This document shows, piece after piece, positions 45,050-53,178 of a stretch of DNA of 64,000 nucleotides. The position numbers were made by a program, and so were the translations under genes. The DNA is from Streptomyces sp. B1I3 (GTDB lineage Bacteria; Actinomycetota; Actinomycetes; Streptomycetales; Streptomycetaceae), in assembly GCF_030816615.1 (NCBI RefSeq), contig NZ_JAUSYD010000001.1, positions 3,100,001 through 3,164,000 on the forward strand, written 5' to 3'. Positions within the stretch are counted from its first letter, which is position 1. Each line of letters starts with the position of its first letter. The notes below the pieces were generated by a model. That model saw only the letters and a program-made list of their open reading frames with translations, did no database searches and had not been told where the DNA came from.

Positions 45050-46402
45050 ATGCCTCCTGCCAGTACCGGGGCGTCCACCATCGTGCTGGGCGCCTCCGCT
45101 CCGTCATCCGCCGTCGCCGTCCCCCCGACCACCCGGGACCGGTCCGGACCCGACCACTCCGAGCCGGGCCGCTCCGAGCCGGACCGCCTCGAGCCGGGCC
45201 GCCCCGGTTACCGCCGGATGAGCTTCGCTCTGTTCGCCGCCGGGATCGCGACCTTCGCACTCCTCTACTCCACGCAGGCGCTGCTGCCCGCCGTCTCCGC
45301 CTCCTTCGGCGCCACGGCCGGTCAGGCGAGCTGGACGGTCTCCGCGGCGACCGGTGCGCTGGCACTGTGCGTCCTGCCGCTGAGCGCGCTCTCCGAGCGC
45401 TTCGGGCGGCGGCAGATGATGACGGCCTCCCTGACGGTGGCCGTGCTGGTCGGGCTGCTCGTCCCGTTCGCCCCCTCGCTCGGCTGGCTGATCGCGCTGC
45501 GCGCGGTCCAGGGCGCGGCACTGGCCGGACTGCCCGCCTCCGCGATGGCGTACCTGGCCGAGGAGGTGCGGCCCAAGGCGCTGGTGGCCGCGATCGGGCT
45601 GTTCGTGGCGGGCAACAGCATCGGCGGCATGAGCGGCCGCATCCTCACCGGCTGGGTCGCCCAGCTGTGGGGCTGGCGGGCCGCGCTCGGCGCGGTCGGG
45701 CTGCTGGCCGTCGCCTGCGCCGTCGTGTTCCACTTCATGATCCCCAAGGCCAGGCACTTCACGCCCGGTTCGCTGAACCCCAGGGCTCTGGCGAAGACGG
45801 TCACCGGCCACCTCGCCGACCCGCTGCTGCGCCGGCTGTACGCGATCGGCGCCCTGTTCATGACGGTGTTCGGCGCGGTCTACACCGTGATCGGCTACCG
45901 GCTCGTCGAGGCACCGTTCAGCCTCCCGCAGGGCGTCGTGGGCTCGATCTTCCTGGTCTACCTGGTCGGTACGGTCTCCTCCGCGGCGGCCGGCCGCCTG
46001 GTCGCCCGGCTGGGCCGCCGGGGCGCGCTCTACCTCGCCGTGTCCACGACTGCCGCGGGCCTGCTGCTCTCCCTGGCCGACCAGCTGGCCGCCGTCCTGC
46101 TGGGCCTGGTCCTGATCACGGCCGGATTCTTCGCCGGGCACGCGGTCGCCTCCTCCTCGGTGAGCCGTACCGCGACGACGGGCCGCGCCCAGGCGTCGGC
46201 GCTCTACCAGTCCGCGTACTACCTGGGATCCAGCGCGGGCGGCACGCTCGGCGCGGTCGCCTTCCACGCCGGCGGCTGGACGGGCACGGTCGCACTGGGT
46301 CTCCTGGCGGTCCTCGGCGTCGTGTCGATCACGCTGTACGGGACGAGGGCCGCCCGCACCGAGCGGCTCCGGACCCGGACGGCGACGGCCGTGCACAACT
46401 GA
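45050..46402 (+). CDS. MFS transporter (YnfM-like efflux)
   Basis: 450 residues with 12 predicted TM helices and the MFS motif between TM2 and TM3 (LSERFGRRQMM). The N-terminal extension (about 1-55) is hydrophilic and has short repeats of SEPGR/LEPGR, so the true start could be further downstream near MSFALF. The closest-looking subfamily is YnfM/arabinose-efflux-like exporters paired with a LysR gene. The substrate is unknown. Confidence 0.88.
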   Translation: MPPASTGASTIVLGASAPSSAVAVPPTTRDRSGPDHSEPGRSEPDRLEPGRPGYRRMSFALFAAGIATFALLYSTQALLPAVSASFGATAGQASWTVSAATGALALCVLPLSALSERFGRRQMMTASLTVAVLVGLLVPFAPSLGWLIALRAVQGAALAGLPASAMAYLAEEVRPKALVAAIGLFVAGNSIGGMSGRILTGWVAQLWGWRAALGAVGLLAVACAVVFHFMIPKARHFTPGSLNPRALAKTVTGHLADPLLRRLYAIGALFMTVFGAVYTVIGYRLVEAPFSLPQGVVGSIFLVYLVGTVSSAAAGRLVARLGRRGALYLAVSTTAAGLLLSLADQLAAVLLGLVLITAGFFAGHAVASSSVSRTATTGRAQASALYQSAYYLGSSAGGTLGAVAFHAGGWTGTVALGLLAVLGVVSITLYGTRAARTERLRTRTATAVHN

Positions 46403-46485
46403 GACCTGTTCCCGCACAACCGCCGCTCCCCTACGCGCGTCCAACAAGCGGAGTCACCACACCGCGCGCGAAGGGGAACAGGCGT

Positions 46486-47205
46486 ATGCGCATCTCGGGG
46501 AAGATATGCGGCAGCGTGACGACGCGGCGCGGAGCCGCGTTGTCCGTCGCCGGACTCATGGCCGTACCGGCCCTGGTCCTGAGCACCGGCACGGCCGCGC
46601 AGGCGGCCTCCTGCACGGCGTCGAAGGGGCCGTACCAGAAGCAGGTCGAGAAGTACCTGAACCGGCCGGTGGACGGGCGTCAGTCCACGGCCGACTGCAC
46701 GGCGATCCGCGCCTTCCAGGTATCGAAGGGCATCACGCCGTCCGCCGGGTACGCGGGACCCGTGACCTGGCGGACGATGAAGACGATCACCGCGCAGAAG
46801 GCGGCGGGCAAGAACCCCAACGCCGCGAAGAAGTGCCCCACCAACAGGGGACGCATCGCGTGCGTGGACCTCACGCGGCAGCTGAGCTGGATCCAGGACG
46901 GCAGCAGGCTGAAGTTCGGCCCGGTGCCGGTGCGGACGGGTCGCGACGGCGCGGAGACGCGCACCGGCGCGAGCAAGGTCTACTGGCGCAACATCAACCA
47001 CTGGTCGACGCTCTACGACGTCCGGATGCCGTACGCCCAGTTCTTCGACGGCGGCCAGGCGTTCCACTCGGTCACCAAGTCCATGTACAACAACCCGGGC
47101 TCGGCGGGCTGCGTCAACATGCGTCCGGCGGACGCGAAGTCATACTGGAACCTGCTGAAGAACGGGGACGACGTCTTCGTGTACGGACGCAAGCCCGGCA
47201 CCTGA
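46486..47205 (+). CDS. Secreted YkuD-type L,D-transpeptidase with peptidoglycan-binding domain
   Basis: 239 residues. The signal peptide ends AAQAAS. A PG_binding_1-like domain (about 48-105) has YLNRPVDGRQSTADCTAIRAFQ. The YkuD domain (about 120-235) has FHSVTKSMYNNPGSAGCVNM as the catalytic region with Cys nucleophile. There is no lipobox, so it is a secreted counterpart of the lipoprotein Ldt at 10196. ATG 46486 follows AAGGGG. Confidence 0.87.
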   Translation: MRISGKICGSVTTRRGAALSVAGLMAVPALVLSTGTAAQAASCTASKGPYQKQVEKYLNRPVDGRQSTADCTAIRAFQVSKGITPSAGYAGPVTWRTMKTITAQKAAGKNPNAAKKCPTNRGRIACVDLTRQLSWIQDGSRLKFGPVPVRTGRDGAETRTGASKVYWRNINHWSTLYDVRMPYAQFFDGGQAFHSVTKSMYNNPGSAGCVNMRPADAKSYWNLLKNGDDVFVYGRKPGT

Positions 47206-47300
47206 GCTGCCGCTTTCCCGCTTCCGCCCCGTTGTCGGTGCCCTGGGGTAGCTTCCACAGTGCTGGGTGAGCGGTGTCACAGCGCAACTGGGGTGGAGCG

Positions 47301-48287
47301 ATGAGTGATCTGACAGCGACGGCGGACATCGACAGCCGTCTGGAGGGACACCGGGTCGAGCTGACCGGCTACTGCTACCGGATGCTCGGCTCGGCCTTCG
47401 AGGCGGAGGACGCGGTCCAGGACACGATGGTGCGCGCGTGGCGCAACTTCGACAAGTTCGAGGGCCGTTCCTCGCTGCGCTCCTGGCTCTACCGCATCGC
47501 GACGAACGTCTGCCTGGACATGCTGAACGCGGGCAACAAGCGGGCCAGGCCGGTGGATCTGACCGGTCCCACGCCCCTGGCGCAGGCCGCGCTCAACCCG
47601 CGTCCGGAGAACACCTGGCTGGAGCCGATGCCGGACGGCCGCGTCCTGCCGTCCACGGCCGATCCGGCCGAGGCCGCGGTGGCCCGCGAATCGGTGCGCC
47701 TGGCGTTCGTCGCCGCTCTCCAGCACCTGCCGCCGAAGCAGCGGGCGGTGCTCATCCTGCGCGAGGTCCTGGCCTGGAGGGCCAGTGAGGTCGCCGAGCT
47801 GCTCGAGACGACGGTCGCCTCGGTCAACAGCGCGCTGCAGCGTGCCCGGGCGACGGTCTCGGAGATGGAGGGCACGGTCCCGGACACCGCGAATCCGCTG
47901 GACGAGGAGCAGCGCAAGCTCCTGGACCGCTATGTGGCGGCCTTCGAGGGGTACGACATGGCGGCGCTGACGGCGCTGCTCCACGAGGACGCGGTGATGA
48001 CCATGCCGCCGTTCGACCTCTGGCTCCGGGGACACGACGACATCGCGGGCTTCATGCTCTCCATGGGGGCGAGCTGTGCCAACTCCCGGCTGGTGGCGAC
48101 GGAGGCCAACGGCACCCCCGCCTTCGCGCACTACAAGCCGAATCCGGACGGTCCGGGCTTCGTGCCGTGGGCGGTGCAGGTCATCGACATCTCGGACGGC
48201 GCCATCACCGGTATGCACTGCTTCCTGGACACCCCGCGCTGGTTCCCGCTGTTCGGACTGCCGGACCACTTGGACGCCGACGCGTGA
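47301..48287 (+). CDS. ECF sigma factor with C-terminal SnoaL-like domain
   Basis: 328 residues from ATG 47301 (GGTGGAG). Region 2 (about 10-80) has AFEAEDAVQDTMVRAWRNFD, region 4 (about 130-185) has LPPKQRAVLILREVLAWRAS, and an NTF2/SnoaL-like domain follows (about 200-325), as in the SigG/SigJ and TIGR02960-like groups. In such groups the C-terminal domain replaces a separate anti-sigma factor. None is encoded nearby. Confidence 0.9.
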   Translation: MSDLTATADIDSRLEGHRVELTGYCYRMLGSAFEAEDAVQDTMVRAWRNFDKFEGRSSLRSWLYRIATNVCLDMLNAGNKRARPVDLTGPTPLAQAALNPRPENTWLEPMPDGRVLPSTADPAEAAVARESVRLAFVAALQHLPPKQRAVLILREVLAWRASEVAELLETTVASVNSALQRARATVSEMEGTVPDTANPLDEEQRKLLDRYVAAFEGYDMAALTALLHEDAVMTMPPFDLWLRGHDDIAGFMLSMGASCANSRLVATEANGTPAFAHYKPNPDGPGFVPWAVQVIDISDGAITGMHCFLDTPRWFPLFGLPDHLDADA

Positions 48288-48514
48288 GGAGACCCGGGCG
48301 GCCCGTGGTGATGGGCTGAGCCTTCCTGTGGTGGGCGGGCTGGGCGGCGATGCCCCGTGCGTTGCCTCCGGGGTGGCGCCGTCACCCTCGGCGAGCACCG
48401 TCCCCGTCACGGGGGCACGCAGGTGCCGCACGGATACGCGGACGGATACGCGGAGCAGGTCCACCGCAGCTCCGGTGAGGTCCGCGCCCACGCCGTGGCC
48501 CGCTGGGGCGTGGA

Positions 48515-48838
48515 TCAGTCCGGTCGCGGCCGGACGTCACCCACCACGCCGGCCAGCCCCACCAGCTCGAGCAGCGTCCCGACTTCGGCCGGGACGTTGC
48601 GCAGCCGCAGCTCGACGCCCCCGGCTCGGCGTGCGACGAGCCCGAGCCGGGCGACCGCCTCGACCAGGGCCAGATCCGGGCGTATCACCCCGCCCACGTC
48701 GCAGTCGATCACCCTCACCGCGACGGGCGGATCCGCAGCCTGCGGGCGGATGCGCAGCAGCGCCTCCAGCCGGGCGCAGAGGCCCGGCACATCGGCACGC
48801 GTGACGCGGCCGGTGAGGACGAGCGCGTTCGGAGTCAT
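48515..48838 (-). CDS. STAS-domain protein
   Basis: 107 residues, a single STAS (anti-sigma-factor-antagonist-like) domain: VLTGRVTRADVPGLCARL, VIDCDVGGVIRPDLALVEAV and the C-terminal LELVGLAGVVG. The usual phosphorylatable serine in D-[ST]-S-G is not evident (DCDVGG instead). It may be a partner-switch adaptor or non-phosphorylatable. No kinase gene is adjacent. The 228-bp gap before it is GC-rich and shows no gene. Confidence 0.75.
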   Translation of the reverse strand: MTPNALVLTGRVTRADVPGLCARLEALLRIRPQAADPPVAVRVIDCDVGGVIRPDLALVEAVARLGLVARRAGGVELRLRNVPAEVGTLLELVGLAGVVGDVRPRPD

Positions 48839-49003
48839 GGCATCCACACCACAGAGACCGGCGTGGCGCCGGAAACTCATCGCCCCGGGGCCCGCCCCGG
48901 CCGACCGGGAACACCCGGTGTCCGGTGCGTCACCGGCCCGGCATGCCGAACGGGACCGGCGGCGGTCCGCCGGTCCCGTTCTTCCGCAGGGGAGAACCTC
49001 AGG

Positions 49004-50281
49004 TCAGGCGATACGCTCCCGCACGACCGGCGTCGCGGTGAACGGAGTGCCGGCCGGGGCGATGTCGTACGAGCCGGGCAGCGCCTTCAGCGCGTACTCG
49101 AACTTCTCCGGGGTGTCCGTGTGCAGGGTCAGCAACGGCTGTCCCTCGGTCACCGTGTCGCCCGGCTTGGCGTGCAGCTCGACACCCGCACCGGCCTGCA
49201 CCGGGTCCTCCTTGCGGGCGCGGCCGGCACCGAGCCGCCAGGCGGCGATGCCGACGTCGTAGGCGTCCAGACGGGTCAGGACGCCCGAGGACGGAGCCGT
49301 GACCACGTGCTGCTCGCGGGCGACGGGGAGCTCGGCGTCCGGGTCACCACCCTGCGCGGCGATCATGCGGCGCCACACGTCCATGGCCGAGCCGTCGGCG
49401 AGGGCCTTCTCCGGGTCGGCGTCCTTGAGCCCCGCGGCGTCGAGCATCTCGCGGGCGAGGGCGAGGGTCAGGTCGACGACGTCCTGGGGACCGCCGCCGG
49501 CGAGCACCTCGACGGACTCGCGTACCTCCAGGGCGTTGCCCGCGGTCAGGCCCAGCGGTGTGGACATGTCGGTGAGCAGCGCGACCGTGCGTACGCCGCT
49601 GTCGGTGCCGAGGGCGACCATGGTCGAGGCCAGTTCGCGGGCGTCCTCGATGGTCTTCATGAAGGCGCCGGAGCCGACCTTGACGTCCAGGACGAGCGCG
49701 CCGGTGCCCTCGGCGATCTTCTTGGACATGATCGAGCTGGCGATGAGCGGGATGGCCTCGACGGTGCCGGTGACGTCGCGCAACGCGTACAGCTTCTTGT
49801 CGGCGGGGGCCAGCCCGTCACCCGCCGCGCAGATCACGGCGCCGGTGGTCTCCAGGACGTCCAGCATCTCGGCGTTGGACAGGTGGGCGCGCCAGCCGGG
49901 GACGGACTCCAGCTTGTCGAGCGTGCCGCCGGTGTGGCCGAGTCCCCGTCCACTGAGCTGCGGCACGGCCGCGCCGCAGGCCGCGACGAGCGGGGCGAGC
50001 GGGAGGGTGATCTTGTCGCCCACGCCGCCGGTGGAGTGCTTGTCGGTGGTGGGGCGGGAGAGCGCGCCGAAGTCCATCCGCTCGCCTGAGGCGATCATGG
50101 CGGCGGTCCAGCGGGCGATCTCGGTACGGTTCATGCCGTTGAGCAGGATCGCCATGGCCAGGGCGGACATCTGCTCGTCGGCGACCTCGCCGCGCGTGTA
50201 CGCGTCGATGACCCAGTCGATCTGCTCGGGGCTGAGCTCGCCGCGGTCCCGCTTGGTGCGGATGACGGAAATGGCGTCCAT
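49004..50281 (-). CDS. deoA: Thymidine phosphorylase
   Basis: Phosphorolysis of thymidine and deoxyuridine. 425 residues with the glycosyltransferase family 3 signature around SRPTTDKHSTGGVGDKITL, DVKVGSGAFMK and LTDMSTPLGLTAGNALE. ATG 50281 has GGAAGGA upstream, and an operator lies 52 bases upstream, so it has its own promoter although cdd is just upstream on the same strand. The product deoxyribose-1-phosphate leads to DeoC after mutase action. Confidence 0.95.
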   Translation of the reverse strand: MDAISVIRTKRDRGELSPEQIDWVIDAYTRGEVADEQMSALAMAILLNGMNRTEIARWTAAMIASGERMDFGALSRPTTDKHSTGGVGDKITLPLAPLVAACGAAVPQLSGRGLGHTGGTLDKLESVPGWRAHLSNAEMLDVLETTGAVICAAGDGLAPADKKLYALRDVTGTVEAIPLIASSIMSKKIAEGTGALVLDVKVGSGAFMKTIEDARELASTMVALGTDSGVRTVALLTDMSTPLGLTAGNALEVRESVEVLAGGGPQDVVDLTLALAREMLDAAGLKDADPEKALADGSAMDVWRRMIAAQGGDPDAELPVAREQHVVTAPSSGVLTRLDAYDVGIAAWRLGAGRARKEDPVQAGAGVELHAKPGDTVTEGQPLLTLHTDTPEKFEYALKALPGSYDIAPAGTPFTATPVVRERIA

Positions 50282-50332
50282 GGTCCTGGGTGTCCTTCCG
50301 GCAGGGATGCGCTACGCAGAGTCGCCACTGAC

Positions 50333-50346
50333 TCTACGCGCATAGA
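50333..50346. promoter_or_regulatory. Nucleoside-regulon palindrome upstream of deoA
   Basis: TCTACGCGCATAGA, one mismatch from the core but with outer symmetry extended (CTCTACGCGCATAGAG, 50332-50347). On the minus strand TAGAGT (50336-50331) overlaps its downstream edge as a possible -10. A half-site CTACGC at 50312-50317 follows. Confidence 0.7.
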
Positions 50347-50399
50347 GGGGTGATACGGGCGTGGCCCTCCCGGTCGTCGGGAGGGCCACGGCGGTCGTC

Positions 50400-50801
50400 C
50401 TATCCGAGGTGCTGCGGCCCGAACGCCTGCGGCAGCATCTCGTCGAGCGTGCGCAGGCCGTCCGGGGTCTCCAGGACGAGCCCGGGCCCCCCGAACTCGT
50501 ACAGCAGCTGCCGGCACCGGCCGCACGGCACGAGCACCGCGCCCGTGCCGTCCACGCAGGTGAAGTGCGTCAGCCGGCCGCCGCCCGTGGCGGCCAGCTG
50601 CGAGACCAGGCCGCACTCGGCGCACAGGCCGATGCCGTACGAGGCGTTCTCGACGTTGCAGCCGACGAGGGTGCGCCCGTCGTCGGCCAGGGCCGCCGCG
50701 CCGACCGGGTAGCCGGAGTACGGGGCGTACGCCCGGGACATGGCCTCCCGTGCGGCCTTGCGCAGGGCGTCCCAGTCGACGGACGCGGGCGGCGACGTCA
50801 C
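50400..50801 (-). CDS. cdd: Cytidine deaminase
   Basis: Tetrameric-type zinc deaminase, 133 residues: cytidine/deoxycytidine to uridine/deoxyuridine. Zinc and catalytic motifs are NASYGIGLCAECG (Cys-Ala-Glu) and PCGRCRQLL. GTG 50801 overlaps the permease stop by 4 bases, so it is the last gene of the nucleoside transporter operon. Confidence 0.95.
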   Translation of the reverse strand: MTSPPASVDWDALRKAAREAMSRAYAPYSGYPVGAAALADDGRTLVGCNVENASYGIGLCAECGLVSQLAATGGGRLTHFTCVDGTGAVLVPCGRCRQLLYEFGGPGLVLETPDGLRTLDEMLPQAFGPQHLG

Positions 50802-52063
50802 TTGCCCTCGCCCTTGCGGTACGGCACGCCGTCCGCCTTGGGCATCCGCAGCCGCTGAGCCGACAGCGCGAGCACGAGCAGGGTGGTGACGTACGGGGCG
50901 GCGTCCACGAACTGGCTCGGGACCTGGTCCGTCAGCGCGTACCAGGTGAACAGCAGCGCCGAGACGGCCGCCGAGATCACCGCGGCCACGTACTTCTTGC
51001 GGTACAGCTGCCAGAACACCACGATCACCAGCAGGATCGCGAGGAGCAGCAGCATCGCGTGGACGTTGTCGGCACCACCGCGCAGCTTGAGACTGTCGGT
51101 AAAGCCGAAGAGTCCGGCGCCCAGGGCCATGCCGCCCGGCATCCAGTTACCGAAGATCATGGCGGCGAGACCGATGTAGCCGCGGCCACCGGTCTGCCCC
51201 TCCTGGTAGATGCTGGTGGCGACGAGGGCGAGGAAGGCACCGCCGAGCCCGGCCAGCCCGCCGGAGATCGTCACGGCGATGTACTTGTACTTGTAGACGT
51301 TGACGCCGAGCGTCTCGGCGGCCACCGGGCTCTCACCGCAGGAGCGCAGGCGCAGACCGAACGCCGTGCGCCACAGCACCCACCACGTGACGGGGATCAG
51401 CAGCAGGGCGACGACGGTCAGCAGGGACAGTCCGGTGACCAGGCCGCCGATGATGCCGGCGAGGTCGGAGACGAAGAACCAGTGATGTTCCTGGAGGTCC
51501 TGCATCCAGTCCGACAGCCCTGGAACGGTGATCTTGTCGATCTCCTCCAGCCGCGGTGACTGCTTGGAGGAACCGCCGGGCTCCTCGGCGAACGTGAAGT
51601 TGGAGAGGTAGCGGGTGACGCCGACGGCGAGGATGTTGATCGCCACACCGGAGACGATGTGGTTCACGCCGAAGGTGACGGTGATGACCGCGTGCAGCAG
51701 CCCGCCCAGCGCGCCACCGATGATGCCGAACAGGACGCCCATCCAGGGGCCCCACTGGAAACCGGCCCAGGCGCCGAACCAGGTGCCGAGGATCATCATG
51801 CCCTCGAGCCCGATGTTGACGACACCGGCCCGCTCGGCCCAGAGACCGCCGAGTCCGGCCAGGCCGATCGGCACGGCCAGTTCGAGGGCGCCGCGCACCT
51901 GGCCCACGGAGGTCACGTCGTTCGCGCCGCTGATGAGGCGGACCAGCGAGACGAGGGCCAGCGCTCCGGCGATGATCAGGAGGACGACGGGCAGGGAGAG
52001 CTTGCGTCGGCCGCCGCCCTTGTGGGGGGCGACACGTGCGGCGGAGACTTTGCTGGTGCTCAC
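50798..52063 (-). CDS. Nucleoside ABC transporter permease 2 (BmpA-family system)
   Basis: 421 residues, about 10 TM helices, BPD_transp_2 (branched-chain/ribose-type) family with GLWAERAGVVNIGLEGMMILG and FGVNHIVSGVAINILAVG. The first about 25 residues are basic and cytoplasmic. GTG 52063 overlaps the upstream permease stop by 4 bases. It pairs with the following permease as a heterodimeric channel, as in NupNOPQ/RnsABCD. Confidence 0.93.
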   Translation of the reverse strand: MSTSKVSAARVAPHKGGGRRKLSLPVVLLIIAGALALVSLVRLISGANDVTSVGQVRGALELAVPIGLAGLGGLWAERAGVVNIGLEGMMILGTWFGAWAGFQWGPWMGVLFGIIGGALGGLLHAVITVTFGVNHIVSGVAINILAVGVTRYLSNFTFAEEPGGSSKQSPRLEEIDKITVPGLSDWMQDLQEHHWFFVSDLAGIIGGLVTGLSLLTVVALLLIPVTWWVLWRTAFGLRLRSCGESPVAAETLGVNVYKYKYIAVTISGGLAGLGGAFLALVATSIYQEGQTGGRGYIGLAAMIFGNWMPGGMALGAGLFGFTDSLKLRGGADNVHAMLLLLAILLVIVVFWQLYRKKYVAAVISAAVSALLFTWYALTDQVPSQFVDAAPYVTTLLVLALSAQRLRMPKADGVPYRKGEGK

Positions 52064-53178
52064 AGGGCCGCCTCCTTCTCGGTCGTGAGGGCGTGGCCGG
52101 CAGCGAGCTCTTCGCCGACCTTCTGCTGCTGACGGCGGGTCCCGTAGCGCCGGACCAGCTCGTAGCTGATGACGACGGAGATGACGATCAGCCCCTGCAT
52201 GATCGTGGCGATCTCCTTCTCGAACCCGAACTGGTCGAGCGACGAGGAGGCCTTGTCCAGGAAGGCGATCAGCAGGGCGCTGAGGGCGATGCCCACCGGG
52301 TGGTTGCGGCCGAGCAGCGCGATGGTGATGCCGGTGAAGCCGATGCCGACCGGGAAGTCGAGGCTGTAGGTGTGGGTGTCGCCCAGCAGCGTGGGCATCC
52401 CGGCCAGGCCGGCGACGGCGCCGGAGATCAGCATCGAGGTCAGGATCATCTTCTTGGCGTCCACGCCGGAGGCCTGCGCGGCACTCTCGCTGGCGCCCGT
52501 GGCCCGCAGGTCGAAGCCGAAGCGGGTGCGGTTCAGGACGAGCCAGTAGACGAGGCCGCAGCCGGCGGCGACGAAGGTGAAGCCGTAGATCTCACCGGCC
52601 TCGACGCCCAGGGAGAGTCCCGGGAACCAGCCGGACTCCGGGATCTCGCCCGTGGTCAGGTTGTTGGAGCCGGCTGCCTGGTCACCGAAGTTCTTCGGCA
52701 GGATCAGCCAGGCGATCAGCGAGGTCGCGATGGAGTTGAGCATGATCGTCGCGACGACCTCGCTCACCCCGCGGGTGGTCTTGAGGAAGCCCGCGATACC
52801 CGCCCAGAAGGCGCCCACCAGCATCGCGACGACGACGATGAGGAGGATCTGGAGCGGCCCGGGAAGGTCGACGCTGGCTCCGACCAGGGCAGCCATCATC
52901 GCGGCGAGGCGGTACTGCCCGTCGACGCCGATGTTGAAGAGGTTCATCCGGAAGCCGACGGCGACCGCGAGAGCGGCCAGGTAGTACGTACCGGCCTGGT
53001 TGATGATCAGTACCTGCACGTCGGAGAACGACGCCTGCTCGAACAGCAGCCGGTACAGCTCGAACGGATCGCGGTTCGAGATGAGCAGGACCACGGTGGT
53101 GAGCGCGAAGGCCACCACCAGGGCCAGGACCGGTCCGGCGAATCCCAGGACGATCCGGTCCTTGTCGAATTTCTTCAT
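52060..53178 (-). CDS. Nucleoside ABC transporter permease 1
   Basis: 372 residues, about 9 TM helices, BPD_transp_2 family: AVGFRMNLFNIGVDGQYRLAA and LKTTRGVSEVVATIMLNSIA, the nucleoside-system equivalents of the conserved permease loop. ATG 53178 overlaps the ATPase stop by one base (TGATG), so translation is coupled. Confidence 0.93.
   Translation of the reverse strand: MKKFDKDRIVLGFAGPVLALVVAFALTTVVLLISNRDPFELYRLLFEQASFSDVQVLIINQAGTYYLAALAVAVGFRMNLFNIGVDGQYRLAAMMAALVGASVDLPGPLQILLIVVVAMLVGAFWAGIAGFLKTTRGVSEVVATIMLNSIATSLIAWLILPKNFGDQAAGSNNLTTGEIPESGWFPGLSLGVEAGEIYGFTFVAAGCGLVYWLVLNRTRFGFDLRATGASESAAQASGVDAKKMILTSMLISGAVAGLAGMPTLLGDTHTYSLDFPVGIGFTGITIALLGRNHPVGIALSALLIAFLDKASSSLDQFGFEKEIATIMQGLIVISVVISYELVRRYGTRRQQQKVGEELAAGHALTTEKEAAL

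Noticed and set aside
46431..46442. CTACGCGCGTCC upstream of the secreted YkuD gene as a seventh nucleoside operator
   Set aside because: Only one arm matches, it is not symmetrical, and the downstream gene has no link to nucleosides.
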